Below, in pieces: positions 26,220-39,080 of a stretch of DNA of 64,000 bases. The stretch's first letter is position 1. Each line of letters opens with the position of its first letter. Source of the DNA: Leucaena leucocephala. Taxonomy: Eukaryota; Streptophyta; Magnoliopsida; Fabales; Fabaceae. The notes beneath the pieces were generated by a model. That model saw only the letters and a list, made by a program, of their open reading frames with translations. It ran no database searches and was not told the origin of the DNA. Location of the stretch: contig CM073535.1 of NCBI GenBank assembly GCA_037074615.1, positions 7,789,001 to 7,853,000 of the forward strand, written 5' to 3'. A program made the translations under genes and the position numbers.

Positions 26220-29200
26220 TTGAGTAGGAAGGAAAATGAATTTAGAACAATCTCCAATCACAATGATAGCGAAACTATTGAAGAGATGAATGAATCTGAA
26301 GCTACTGCTATATCATCAAATAAGGAAGGGACAACTCAAGCACAATGAAGAAAAAAGAGGAGGTAAATATCTTATGCATGGAAACATTTTACTAGAATGC
26401 CATTAAGTGAAACAAAAGGTAAACACCAGGCAAAATGTAATTGTGGTGTAGATTATGCAAGTCATCCTACTCTGCATGGGACAAACCAACTTTGGCGACA
26501 TTTAGCGGGCTGTCCACAAAATCCGAATAGACCAAACAATATGGCATAGAATTTTTTCTCTAGTTCTGGTCAAACACATGTGTTTAGTCAAGATCAATGC
26601 AAAAAAGCACTTGCAAGATTCATCATTAAGGATGAGATGACTTTTAGGACTGTGGAAGGGGAGGGTTTTCAAGAAATATTGCAAGAGCTTCAACTTAGAT
26701 TTCAAATCCCTTCACGATGGACAATTGTTAGGGATTGCTACAAGTTGTATCTAGAATAAGCAAAAAGTTTGAGAAAATATTTTAAACGATCCAAAGTCTG
26801 TGTGTCCCTTACTACAGATTGTTGGACTTCAATTCAAAACTCAAACTACATGTGTTTGACTGCTCATTGGATTGATGAGAGTTGGACTTTAAAAAAAAAG
26901 AATATTAAATTTTTGTGTCATTGAGAACCACAAAGGGGATACAATTGGCAAGCAAATTGAGGATTGTTTACTAAAGTGGCATATTAACAAAGTCTTTACT
27001 ATTGTAGTTGACAATGCTTCTTCTAATGATACTATGGTTGCTTATTTGAAAAAAAATATTTGAGGAGTTGGAATGGTCTAGTACTTGATGGAGAGTTCTT
27101 ACAAATGCGGTATGCTGCTCACATTTTAAATGTAGTTGTTTCTAAAGGACTAAAAGAAATGAACAAGTCCATTGAACTCATTCGGCACACGATTAAATTT
27201 GTTAGATATTCTTCAGGAAAACAACTCAGATTTAAAGAGTTAGTTAAAAAAGGAGAGAATTGATTCAAAGAGCCTATTATGTTTGGATTGTCTTACTAAA
27301 TAATTGTTATAGTGTTAATGTTTTATTTACGTAATACTTGTCAACTTTACGTGCCTGTTTGGCAACAACTTTTGAAAATCAATTTTGACCAAAATCTCAG
27401 TTTAAAAAAATTTGAAACAAATAGTTATTTTTGTCCAGAATTGATTTTGGCCAAAACTCCGGTTTGAAAAAATTTGAAACAAATAGTCATTTTTGTCCAA
27501 AATTGATTTTGACTAAAACCATGGCTTAAAACCATGGTTTTGAATAAGCTACTGAAAATAGCTTTTAAAACAATAAAAGAGCTTATGAACTATATAATTA
27601 CTATTTTACCCTTACTTTTTCTTATACATTCTCTCCTCTCTCATCTCTCCTCTCTCCTCTCTCTTCTTCACACTATCTCCTCTTTCCTCTCTTTTCTCTA
27701 CACTCTCTCCTCTCTCCTATTTCTTCTCTCTCCTATTTATTCTCTACCATCTCTCCTCTCTCATACTTTAATCAAATTATACCCTTTTTGGTAATTTACT
27801 AATACAAAAAGTGATTCTACTACTAATCATCCAAACATCTATATTTTCAAAATCTATTATTCCCAAAATCTATTCTCCAGAATCTATTCTTCCCAAAATC
27901 TATTCTCTAAAGTCTAATCCAAACACACCTACATCTGCTTAATACTCATGCTTTGTTTATGTTATTATTATTAGGTGGAATTCAACATACCTTATGGTGG
28001 ACAGTGTAGTTAAGTTCATCAAAGTCTTCACTAGGATGGAGGAAGAAGATACATATTACAAAGATTATTTCAAGAAGCAAGTTAAACTTGATTCAATGCA
28101 ACATGATGATTAGGGTTGGGCTATTGATGTTCATGATGATGATGCCATTAATACAACTATTACCCCTACGATACAACCTCCTACTGCATATGATTGGAGT
28201 GTTGCGAATGAGTTTCTTATGTTCTTGAAGTTGTTTTACACCATTACCCTAAAATTTTCTAGATCAAATTATGTGACGACTAATGATTGTTTTCAACATA
28301 TAGTCGCCATTCAATCAAATATTTTTACAAGTATAGATAGTTTATATTCTCTGTTGGGTGACATGGCTAGAAGGATGCTAACAAGATATGATACGTACTG
28401 AGAAAATTTAGAGAAATTGAATCCATTTCTAGTTATAGCAGTGATACTAGACTCTCGATATAAGCTAACATATGCCAAAGTTGCTTTTGAAACGATTTTT
28501 CCTAATATGTAAAGCGTGAAGCGAAGTTGAAGCAGATTATGGATGTCTTGTATTAATTACAGGATCAGTATGCAAATAACTTCAATCCTTCTAGTAAGGA
28601 AGCCTCTACACTCAGTCTGAGCTATTAGTAGAGCAAGTCGATGCCAATGCTTGTGTTGGGTGTATGCTAATTCCAAAGGTTGACCTTGGAATGTCATTGT
28701 TCGCTATTGATTCCACTTTTAAGAAGTTTTTAGCCAATGCAAAAAATGTAACTAAAAGGGTTGAACAACTTTCAGAGGTGGATGAATATCTTCAACCCGA
28801 TTTACTTGACTATTGTGAATCAAAATTTGGCATGGTGGAAAGTGCATTCTTGCAAGTATAAAGTTTTAAGTCTTATTGCATGTAATTTGTTGGCTGCTAC
28901 AGTCTCTATAATGTCTTCTGAATTATCTTTTAGTATCGGGGGTCGAGTCATTGATACTTTTAAGAGCTCCTTATTCTCAAACATGGCCGAGGGACTCATA
29001 TGTGCTCAAAATTGGCTCTATATAACTCCACCTAAATTGTAGGAGTTTGATGTTGATAATTTTAAACAATTAACAAGTCTTATTGCTGGTAATTTCAATA
29101 ACATTTTTAACTTGTATTGTTTTATCTTTTTATTACATATTAATATACTCTTTCAAATTTGTTTTGTAGAGATAAAGACAACTCTGTTTACAACCATCAC

Positions 29201-29230
29201 AAGTGAATCTGATGAAGATGATGCATAATC
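26220..29230 (+). pseudogene. hAT (Ac-like) transposase with BED zinc finger, inactivated
   Basis: A BED finger (AKCNCGVDY then LWRHLAGCP) is at about 26430-26525. It is followed by hAT transposase blocks: VSLTTDCWTS near 26810, VDNASSNDTMVAYL near 27010, YAAHILNVVV near 27115, WNSTYLM near 27976, a LDSRYK block near 28450, and the C-terminal dimerisation block with SSELSFSIGGRVID near 28920. Stops and frameshifts interrupt it, for example at about 26547, 26758, 27060, 28111, 28399 and 28510. An apparent intron (27290 to about 27974) contains a MITE. hAT transposases cut and paste DNA through terminal repeats; this copy cannot make the enzyme. Confidence 0.85.
27353..27929 (+). mobile_element. 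CT-rich MITE family, copy inside the hAT transposase intron
   Basis: Starts GCCTGTTTGGCAACAAC and ends TCTAATCCAAACACACC, an imperfect inverted pair. The left part has two near-direct repeats around TTGGCCAAAACTCC, then CCATGGTTTTGAATAAGCTA, AAGAGCTTATGAACTATA and ATTACTATTTTACCC. The core is CTCTCTCC-rich, followed by ACTTTAATCAAAT. Flanks TACGT and TACAT may be an imperfect duplication. The frame 27534-27794 is an artefact of the CT core. Confidence 0.7.
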
Positions 29231-29439
29231 TTAATCCAATTAAAGAATGAAGATTATGAATGATCATATTATGTGTGCATTGTGAATTATAGTTATAAAC
29301 TTGTAGTTATGATTATAGTGTTTTTTTTTTTGTGATTTTAGAATGAACAATCATATAAATCACGCATTGTTGTTTTATTCTCATTATTATTAGAACTTCA
29401 AATATATTTAAATAGAAAAAAAAATTTATCTTTGATAAA

Positions 29440-29573
29440 TAGGCTACCCATACCCACTTTAACCCAAATAGATTCAGCCCGACCCATTTATTTTGGGCTT
29501 AAGCGGGTTGATCTACGGCGGGCTATAGGTTGACCATTGGACCAACCTGTCTCGCCAATTATTCACCCCTAAT
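29440..29573 (+). mobile_element. Probable right terminus of the hAT element
   Basis: GC-richer subterminal sequence (GACCCATTTATTTTGGGC, AAGCGGGTTG, GGCGGGCTATAGG) ends in GTCTCGCCAATTATTCACCC followed by CTAAT. Ends of the form TAGGGGTG on the other strand are common in plant hAT elements. It starts about 200 bp after the last transposase block. Confidence 0.5.
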
Positions 29574-29579
29574 CACATA

Positions 29580-30780
29580 TATAACCTTTTTACTAATTAA
29601 ACTTATGGGTTAAATTCAATCTTTTGTGTGTGAAAGTTGGTAAACTAGCTCGTAGATGGTCAAATTGACTCATAAAATCGATTAGTAAGGGAAAAAATCA
29701 ACCAACTAAACAAAATATGTTGGAATAACTTATTATCCAAGTTAAGATTTTCCAAGAGACAAGGGGTAAAAGTTTTGTGATGAGGAAGCATGATTCTTTG
29801 CCCGGGCAAGATTTTCAATCAAATCCCCATTATACCTAACATTGATGAGGATGAAAGAAGTTTTAATTTTCTTAATCTTCTTGATCCGAGTAGTCTTGCA
29901 AAAAAGGTGAGCTGAATTTCTGAGTCGTAGGTCTAATATATTCTAAATTTCTGACTATATTGATCGTTTATAAACAACTAGTTCACAATTCAGAGTTCAA
30001 AAAACCAGAACCACAACCGAAAGTAACCACGATAACAGAATTTAGAAATTCCACCCTCAACCCACACATGCCTCGAACTCGAACTACAGATACTAACGAT
30101 ATTTGATCAACTCCCTCCAGCTTTCGTCATAAGCACCTCCACCTATGGAGTAGTGAGATCTACCGTCACCACCATACCCACGGTCAATAATGCAGAAGTG
30201 AAAATCATGGTTCTTCTCAGATGCAAAAACCAATCAAGCTTTAGGCAAATGCAAAAGCAAACATCTACATGGTTTCATAATCAATCGCAACACCATAATC
30301 ATTTGAATCATTTGAGATCATGGGAATCAAAATTGAAACCGTTGTGGGTGGGTGAACAGATATCACGAACCATGGAAGCTTGAGAACTCGAATAGATCTG
30401 CAACATGCGGGCGACGGAGATCTGTGAAGGAGGATTGCGAACACAAAAACAAGCCGTCGGATAAGATCCGGAGCTCGCCTTCGCTGAGGAGAAGGCTGGA
30501 GTTCAAAAGATGAAGGAGATGATGGGGGTAGCTGTCGCTGACGCCTTTGGGACCAACACACGTCACCGGAAGAAGAAGTTTCTGGAGAAGTTGGAAATCA
30601 CTATTTTCAGCAGAAGAAGCTCGATGGTTCACGGTGCGTGATCGAGCTAGAAGAAGATGTTCGTCACCGCTGGCACCGATGAGACGCTTGCCTGCCGCGG
30701 GTGAGAAGAACGCCGGCTGTATGGGTGAGAAGCTTGCTGGCGGCGATCGCTAGTGATGAGGGGAACGGCCCACCTGAGGA
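29580..30780. other. Unrecognised segment with a GC-richer island
   Basis: From about 30370 to 30770 the DNA is clearly GC-richer than its surroundings and open on both strands, but no frame is recognisable. On the minus strand at about 30195-30104 a frame reads GYGGDGRSHYSIGGGAYDES and then ends, like the Gly-rich tail of an RNA-binding protein. It could be a gene fragment carried by a transposon or an exon of an unidentified minus-strand gene. Confidence 0.3.
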
Positions 30781-31600
30781 AGAGTCTGTTTTCAAATGTT
30801 TATAGGTAGTTTTACTTTTTCCAAAAATCTATAGTACTAGTCGCAAATTTTAAAAAAATATATATAGGTATTTTTACACCTTTTTAACCCTAATAAAAAA
30901 ATATTAATTTCAAGTTCATTTCATAAAATGTTATTAGGCAGTAGATTTTGAATATACCAAGTTATGTTTAGTTTGAGGAGACGTTCATCTGGTTAAACAA
31001 AATAAAGCTGTTTGATGGGGGGGGGGGGGGGGAATGGAGGGACGTTCCCATTACTAATGCTTAATGCCTATTGCACAATTTGATTACAAAAGAATCTTTA
31101 TATATATTTGTTAGATATTGAGCATAATAATATGTCAAATGAAGAAGGGGCAGATCAGACAGGAGCAACATGATAACATGAAAAAGCAATAACCTATATC
31201 ATGGTTAAGGAACTATGCAGACTTCACGTCGATTTGGTTGCCATCCCTCCACAGTCTACTTTTCATATAATTAGTAACTACCTAGAAGCTCAAAAAGACA
31301 GGATTAAACTAATTATGTCATCTTTATATATTAAGACAGAATTTGGGTAAGCATCACATTGATTGGCAACTAATTTGGAGAAAACCAAATCCACAATGGG
31401 TTAGATAGGATGTCTATACCCTCTATCAATGTTGTATGCAAGGCAATGCTACCAAAAAACGATACGAGGTTTGTCCTCATCTTACTGAGCCCGAATGAAA
31501 CTGATTACTGAAAAAAAAATGTTAAAATTAAAAAAAAATCAACATAAAAACATGATATTTTTTTCAAAACCAAGTTACCATCCAGTTATACAAGTTACAA
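30781..31600. other. Intergenic DNA with a 16-base poly-G run
   Basis: The only notable feature is a run of 16 G at 31017-31032. No gene seen. Confidence 0.6.
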
Positions 31601-31965
31601 GATCATAAGAGCTCACACCCATACAAATGATCAACATTGTAATTTTTGAATGCAAGGTCATAGAGAAAAGGATTGCAAAGTAGAAAATACTGTATCCTTC
31701 AGAATGGGAGGGAACTTAAAACCACGCGTTTCAGGCAATGCTACTTGTATAGCGATATCTAACAATGAATTTAGCAAAACAATGAAATTATTGTTGCATC
31801 TTATACTAAGTTCACTAGCAAATGTGCAGAAAATCAAGTGCAGTAACTATTTTTACCCTGATCGGAAAATATAAAGTAACATTTACTTGAACATGCCAAC
31901 AGGTTTTCCTCCTATTATAATCTGTGGTCTCAAGAGCTAATTTCTGGGCAATCTCAGTCTGCAAT

Positions 31966-33954
31966 TCAATCCAACTTGACCGAAGAGAATAAGTAATACA
32001 CAAATGAGAAAGAAGAGAGGAACCCCACAGTGCCAGCAGCCAACATGATAGCCAGGACCATGAAGAGAGAGTATCCTAAGTACAGAGATGCAGAGACAAG
32101 GCCACTCAGATTCTTGAGGTCAAACAACAGATAGTTTATGGAGTACAAGAAGATGTATATGGCTACAGAACCAGAAGCAAAGAATGATTTCCACCACCAT
32201 CTCCAATCTTCCACACAAAGATGCATGTAGGTCAGAACCAAAGAGACCTCAGCGCAGACCACCACAAGCAGAATCATAACAACAAAGAGGAACCCGAAGA
32301 CATAATAGACACGGCCCATCCAAATACTGGACATGATGAAGAAGAGCTCAATAAACAGGGTTCCAAATGGGAGGGTCCCAGCACCAAGGACTAGCAGCCA
32401 TGAAGGGTACTTCTGGGCAGGAATTTCACGAGGAATTTGATTGGTTCGGACTGGATACTCGATGTGATTGGCCCTGGCACCAAAGTACCCTCCAATAAGG
32501 GTAAGGGGAACAGAAATGCAGAACCACAGTAAGATTAGTATGACAAAGAGTGAAAAGGGGATGGCTCCTGTGCTGTGGCTTCCCCACAATAGAAAGTTCA
32601 AGGTTGTGAGGATCAAGAAGGCAATGCCAGGGAAGAAACAAGCCGCCCTCCATGCGACTGAAATCCAGCCTTTCTGATCACCACAGCCAATTGTTCTCCA
32701 AAGGCGAACTGCCACATATCCAGCTGCAACACCTAGTATCATGTAGAAAAATAACATACCAGTGATGAGTGTTCCTCGAGAGGCTGGTGACATGAATCCA
32801 AGAGCTGCAAACAAGATTGTCACCACAGCCATTCCAAGAATCTGAACCCCATCTCCAACCATTACACATAGTAATGAAGGGTTAGATGGAGCGCGGAATA
32901 CATCCCCCACAACAAGCTTCCAACCAGATAACTCTTCAGTCATCTGTGCTTGGGACTCCTTGTCAAGCTCCTCATAATGGGTTAGATCACGACGAACAGT
33001 CCTCAGGAGGATAACAAGTACAATGCCAGCAAGGAAAGTGATCACCATAAGAGAATTGAGGATTGAGAACCAATGGACTTTTGCTCCTTCCATCTTCAAG
33101 TAGGCATCCCATCTGGATGGCCATTTGATGTCACTCTCCTCAAAGGTGACCTCATAGGTGAAGGCTAGTGGTTGCCCTTCTTTGATCTGCATTCCTACGG
33201 TGGACGGATCGCATTTAATAGGAGATGGGTATTTGTCAAACGTTTTCAAGTTTTTAGCTGAAACAAAATTATGCATAACACTGCAAGGTATCACCTCAAA
33301 CCCAACAACCATGTATCCAGGCATTTCTGATTCCCCTTTACCAACCGTTGGGAACACTTCAACTGCATCACCAGTTCCCATCACACGAGCCACATTGGGT
33401 TCCTCATACTTGTGGACAAGAACGTTGAACTTGAGATGGTTAAACAGATAGTATGCTTCTTGAATCTTGACACCAACAGGGTACCCAGTCCATCGTAGAA
33501 GGTATCCATCTTTCTGAGTAAAGCGAATGGCGGGTAAATTATCGAGGATCAGATTCACCTGATACATCTCATCAATCCTCTCTTTAAGGATCTTGAACTG
33601 ATCTGCCGACAATGAGTCCAATCGGCACAAGAATATCTCCGACTCATTTGTGTACATCTTAAATCGGTAAGGGGAGTTCTCGATCCGATCTCCCATGAGG
33701 AGCTCGCCGAGATTCTCAGCACTGTCCTTAATCCCGCCGGGAGGCTTGCAAAAGGGTAAACTGTAATAGCTAAAGGGCATTTCTGTGTCAATTGAGGTCA
33801 GAGAATTCACTTTCACCGACAACTCATCCCCAACCACATACTTGTGGGGATAACTTCCTGGAAGATAGAATCCATATGCGGATTGAATTATAAAGCAACA
33901 TGCTAAGACCCAGAAGCTAAGTTGTTCAGAGAAAACCATCTTTGGGCGAATCAT
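31966..33954 (-). CDS. TMN7: TMN7-like nonaspanin (EMP70 family), duplicate copy A
   Basis: A single coding exon of 662 residues. The ATG at 33954 (MIRPKMVFSEQL) is chosen because the open frame further upstream has no ATG. A signal peptide (about 1-28) precedes FYLPGSYPHKY, the start of the mature lumenal domain, which runs to about residue 290. Nine membrane spans follow, beginning with HWFSILNSLMVITFLAG. The tail SFVYYLFSSVKLD carries the KXD Golgi-retention motif and an aromatic ER-export motif, both described for plant EMP12. Nonaspanins act in Golgi/endosome membranes; their cargo role in plants is poorly known. A leader intron is likely at 34175-33974. The frame is intact, but the core promoter segment present in copy B is missing (see findings). 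Confidence 0.9.
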   Translation of the reverse strand: MIRPKMVFSEQLSFWVLACCFIIQSAYGFYLPGSYPHKYVVGDELSVKVNSLTSIDTEMPFSYYSLPFCKPPGGIKDSAENLGELLMGDRIENSPYRFKMYTNESEIFLCRLDSLSADQFKILKERIDEMYQVNLILDNLPAIRFTQKDGYLLRWTGYPVGVKIQEAYYLFNHLKFNVLVHKYEEPNVARVMGTGDAVEVFPTVGKGESEMPGYMVVGFEVIPCSVMHNFVSAKNLKTFDKYPSPIKCDPSTVGMQIKEGQPLAFTYEVTFEESDIKWPSRWDAYLKMEGAKVHWFSILNSLMVITFLAGIVLVILLRTVRRDLTHYEELDKESQAQMTEELSGWKLVVGDVFRAPSNPSLLCVMVGDGVQILGMAVVTILFAALGFMSPASRGTLITGMLFFYMILGVAAGYVAVRLWRTIGCGDQKGWISVAWRAACFFPGIAFLILTTLNFLLWGSHSTGAIPFSLFVILILLWFCISVPLTLIGGYFGARANHIEYPVRTNQIPREIPAQKYPSWLLVLGAGTLPFGTLFIELFFIMSSIWMGRVYYVFGFLFVVMILLVVVCAEVSLVLTYMHLCVEDWRWWWKSFFASGSVAIYIFLYSINYLLFDLKNLSGLVSASLYLGYSLFMVLAIMLAAGTVGFLSSFSFVYYLFSSVKLD

Positions 33955-34399
33955 GAGAGTTTTTTTATCAGATCTGAAATTCCCAGATGCCAAACGAGTG
34001 AACAAATTCTTCAAAAAAAAAAATCAAAGAAAAAAATAGCTCGGGCTCCGAATAGATTATCAGGCCAGAAATGAAGATACATTAAAACTAATACAGAAAT
34101 GAAGACAGAATCAAAATATATAGCTTAAACATGACGCAAACAAGAGTGTTTTGAGAGATTAAGAATTTCACAGACCTCAAACAAAGCCCGCAAGACAGAA
34201 ATTTCAGAGGTCACTGTGAAGAAGGGGAATAACGCGCATCAAACGTGATTTTCGAGCTCTGTGGTCATGCGAGTAATTGACTATTATACCCCTCATTTCT
34301 CAGTTACGGACATACTGGCACCGCCACTTCACACTCTTCGTGTGGTGCTCGGAACAATTTTAACGATTCTCAATTAATGTGATAATATTAACGTCTTTC

Positions 34400-35639
34400 A
34401 ATTTGAGCCATCTTATTTAAATATAATTTTAAATTTGATATAAATTAATTAAATTCAAAGATTTTTTTTTTCATTTTTTTGGATGATGAAAGCAATTTTT
34501 TTCAAATTGAAGGATTCGGTAAATGAACTTATATAAAAAACTTACATTTTATTTTACTTTTTGCCGAAAAACATTTTTATTTTATTTTACGACTTTATAA
34601 TTTTACCAACATTTAGTTTTTAATTATCATATTCAAAATTAATATATCAGTCATTTTTAATTATTTATTTATTATGGATATCATGTTGGATAATAAAATA
34701 GGGAAAATTATTTTATAAGTACTTCAATTTTTAATTTAGTACCTATCATTTTTTTCTTTTTAATAAATTATGATATTTTGTTTTATTAGCCTAATTAGCT
34801 TTCGTATTTAGACTACTAGTTCGAACAGGGTAAATTTACGTGAGCTAATGATAGTAACAGAAAAAAGAATTATAGAACGTAATAAGAAGAAAAAAAGTAT
34901 AAATATTAAATAAAAAATTAAAAAATATAGGTGCTTATAAAATAGTTTAATAAAATACTCCTATTCCTGCTTGTATGTATAAGAAGATAAATAAGATATG
35001 TCCAATGATATTGCTCTATATCAATCTCTTTTTTTTTTTTACTTTTGGTAAAAGAAACATCAATCTTTTACTTACACAAAGTGAAGCGTAAATGTAAAAT
35101 AATATATTTAAAATTAAAATTCTATTTTTTCAGGCAAAAGAAATGTTTAATGAGTAATTTCATTCGACAAGCCCAAATTGGGGCCACTATACATTATCAG
35201 TCATCCTTATGTTTTCACATACAAATGAGGAAGAGTCACATTTAATTATTCACAATTAATTGAATTCTTGTAACAGAAATACATAAATTTTTGTATATTG
35301 CTCTAGCCTTTATTATATGATCTATTTATTAATTTAATTAAATTAAAAAAATTAAATAAGTTAATTTATATAAAAAAATTTCTAAAATACCCTAATATCT
35401 TTTTTAACTCTCACATTCTTTCTCTTACTTGATTATTATTTAAAAAATATAAATAAGAGTAATTTAAAAAAATTAATAAATATAAAAAATATGTCTTATA
35501 TTTATAATTAAAATTAATTATTTAATTAAATTATATATTAAGAGACTGATGAGTATTTCTTATGGCATGTAATTTTTGAAACATTGGACAAAACTTTGGG
35601 CCATGACTTGAGAAGTGTGTGTTCAGGAAAATTGAAGAA
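34400..35639. other. AT-rich intergenic DNA
   Basis: No gene seen. The part 35300-35540 resembles the degenerate AT-rich foldback at 11480-11700. Confidence 0.5.
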
Positions 35640-38600
35640 ATAAAATTGACAAAATTCTTATTTTGTTGGAAAACATAAACTTTTTATATTTGAGGCTGTG
35701 ATTAACTCATGATAATTTCAAACAATTTCTTGATGATGTTTAGATGGAATATGATTATTTCAATAAATCCTTGGAAAAATTAGGTAATGATCTTGTTTAT
35801 TGAAACAAATATTTTTGGATTTGTTGAAAAAAAGAAAAAAAGTCTTACTAGCTCAATTAAATGGTATACAAAGTTCTCTAGCTTATATTTATTTTGAATT
35901 TTTAAAATCTCTTGAAAATAATTTGCAATATGAATTAGATTAGATTTTAAAATTAGAGAATTAAGTGGTTTTAAAATGCCTGAACTAAATGGATTACCAA
36001 AGGTGATCGGAATACACGATATTATCATTTGAAAATGAAAATGAGGAGAAGGAGAAATAGAGTTCTTTCGCTTAAAGATAATAACAAGAACTAGATAGAG
36101 GATGAATTTGAATTGTTATAGATGACTATAGATTATTTTAAGAATCTATATAATGATTTGTCATCGAATTCATGTAATTTACCTACTATGACTAATTTCC
36201 TTGAATAGGCTTGGCTCATCTAGCTATTATGGGGCAATTGCCAATTGATAAGGAGATTAAGGAAGTTATCTTTTCTATGGAGCCATATAAAGCTCCTAGT
36301 ATTGATAGTTTCTCTATAATATTCTACTAAGCTAATTGGACTGCGGTGAGTAACTCTCTTTGTAAATTTGTGAAAAATGCTTTTGAGATATGGTTATTTG
36401 AGGCTAATGCAAACAGGATATTAATCTCTCTTATACTAAAGAGGGATTAGCATGAGGTGATTGGTCATTTTAAACCTATTGCTATGTGTACGATATATTA
36501 TAAATATATTGTTAGTAGATTAAGGGAGGTTATAGATGTTATTATTTCTCCTTTTCAATCAAGCTTCATAAAAGGCAGGTACATACAGGACAATATTATA
36601 ATTGGCTAAGAAATAATGCATACAATGAAGAAAGTTATAGGTAAGACTGGATTAATAGCTTTAAAGATTGATTTGGAGAAGCTTACTATCGCATTAGATG
36701 GGACTTTCTTCAATAGGTTCTTAATTATGTTGGTTTATATTCTAACTTTATCAATCTTATTATGAGTTGTATTGCATCCATTTCTTATAATTTGTTATGA
36801 AATTGTTCCCAATCTAAATTTTTCTACCCTAAAAGAGGACTCCGTCAAGGAGATCCTATCCCATATCTATTATTTGTTATTTTTATAGATAGATTATCTC
36901 ATATTATTACTGATACAGTGAATGCCCCTTGGAAACCAATTTTCATTACTAGTGGAGGACCTTATATTTCTCATATCATGTTTGCAAATGACCTTCTTCT
37001 TTTTAGAGTAGCATATGAGAAACAAGCCAAGTGTATGATGAATTATTTGGATAAATTTTGTAATGCCTCTAAGGAGAAGATCAATAAAAAACAAATCTCT
37101 AGTCTTCTTTTCACCAAAGGTTCGTGGTATTGTTAGAAGAAAAATTAGTAGGTTTATAGGAATGTCTATTTCAGTGGATATAAGAAAGTATCTATGTTTT
37201 CCAATCATCAGAAGGAGAAAACTCAAGGATACTTTCCAGTACATAATTGATCGGGTTAATTCTAAGCTTGCCACATGGAAAGAGAGTATACTTTCTATGG
37301 CTGGTAGGATAACTTTGGCCAAATCTGTATTGAGTTATCTACCTGTTTATCCTATGCAAGTGTCTAAAGTTCAACCTCTGTTTAGTAGAGAGATTGCAAA
37401 GAAATTTTATATGGGCGAATGGTTAAAGTTCACATAGTTTTCACCCTATTGGATGTGATCAAATTGTTAGACATAAATTATATGGTGGGCTAGGGTTCAA
37501 GAAGTTAGGATATTTCAACTGTGCGTGTAGAGCTAAAATTGCATGGAAACTTGTCAATGGAGACAAAGGCTTGTGGATTGATATACTAATGGAGACAAAG
37601 GCTTGTGGGTTGATGTACTTCTTCATAAATATATGTTGAGAAATGAACACAATTTACTTGAGGTAAGAAAAAGGGGTTATGCTCTATGGAAGTTCATTTC
37701 ACAATAGCAAAAAATAGTCAATCTAGGTACAAGATGGTTGATCAGAGATGGGCAACTAGTTAATTTCTTTATGAATAAATGGTTATTTCTTAATAAAAGT
37801 TTAAAGGAGATGTATCTTTAGCCACTTACAAACGAAGAAGAAAATAGTAAAATGGTGGACTGGGTCAATTTTAGGACTTGGGATTAGCAAAGACTTGATG
37901 ATATTATACCAAGTGAGGCATTCCAGCAATTAATAAGTATGTTACCAGCTATGAAGGAGGTGGGGAATGACTTAATGATTTGAATGCTACAGATGAGGGC
38001 TTCTTTACTATTAAAAATTCATATTATCTTATTGAAAAGCAAGATGAGAATCACTTGAGCTCTACTTATAAAGATATCTAGAAATGGAGGGGTGTGGAGT
38101 GTATTAGAGTCTTTATGTTGATTGCATTTAATAATCGACTTCTGACCAATGATTAGAGAAGCAAGTAGTCTTCAACTAATATTTTATGTCATACTACATG
38201 GAGAACACATAAGATATTTTGCATACACTACGTGATTGTTCTTATGCAAGACAAATGTGGAATTGGTTAATTCATCCCAGGTTTTATTTTTCCTTCTTCA
38301 GAGCTTCGTTAATAGATTAGTTTGATTTTAATCTTAGAAGGGAGTTATGAGCTTATGGTACTTCTAATTGGGGCCTAATTTGGGGGTGTCTATTTAAAGC
38401 CTTTGGAAGTGGTGTAATCAATTTACTTTTGATCAAGATTTTTCTAAGCTTTTAGATCCTTATTTGATTATTATGCAAACATGGAAAGAATTTGTGCAGA
38501 GTCAGCAAGCTTATCTGTCTAATGATCTCGTGCTATCAAATACAATTGTTTGGCAACATCCCCCATTGGGATGGATCAAGTAAAATGGTGATAGATCCCT

Positions 38601-39080
38601 AACTATATCGCATGATAAAGCAGAATGTGGTGGAGTCATTCATGATCATTTGGGAAGTTGGGTTATTGGATTTACAAATCAATTGGGTATATAAAATGTA
38701 ATTAAAACTGAACAATATGCTATTTATAAAGGATTAAGACTAGCTTCAGACATAGGATTTAAGAAGATTATTATTGAATTGAATGCCTTAAATGTTGTTA
38801 AAATGTTATCAAATATAAACGTTGATAGATGCAGCTTATTTGTCTCGCAGATATAAGTCCTACTAAAGTTATCATGAGAATTGAAAAGTCAATATATATT
38901 TAGAGAGTAGAACAAACTTAAGGATGCCTTTGCTAAGAAAGGTTTAGCTAACACGGCAATATTACATTATTTTCCTTCACACTTAAGGCCACTAATTGAT
39001 ACGGAGTGTTGGAAGTCTATCCCCTTATAGTTTAATTTTTGGTTATTCTGGGTGTCAAGTCCTCCCTTTTACCAAAAAAA
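35640..39080 (+). pseudogene. L1-type LINE with RNase H domain, heavily decayed
   Basis: Fragments in order: the region between endonuclease and RT (near 35690-36200, with a WNMIISINPW-type and a RRRRNRVLSLKD-type block); RT pieces near 36530 (QSSFIKGR), 36660 (LKIDLEK) and 36830 (KRGLRQGDPIP); the catalytic box as FANDLLLF near 36980 where active enzymes have FADD; RT thumb near 37150-37430; and an RNase H domain near 38580-38860 (ECGGVIHDHLGSWV, EQYAIYKGLRLA). The end has CTCCCTTTTACC then a 10-base A run at 39069-39078. Plant L1 elements of this type carry a C-terminal RNase H. Many stops and the lost catalytic Asp make it dead. Confidence 0.8.

Noticed and set aside
32426..32653. Short frames on both strands within the TMN7 copies (also 40935-41186)
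   Set aside because: They overlap the intact 662- and 658-residue nonaspanin frames and are shadows.
33955..34014. Longer N-terminus of TMN7 copy A
   Set aside because: The added codons contain no ATG, lie partly across the likely leader-intron acceptor, and have no equivalent in family members.
34801..34860. TAGTTCGAACAGGG as a tRNA T-loop
   Set aside because: No matching D-arm, anticodon arm or acceptor stem is found around it.
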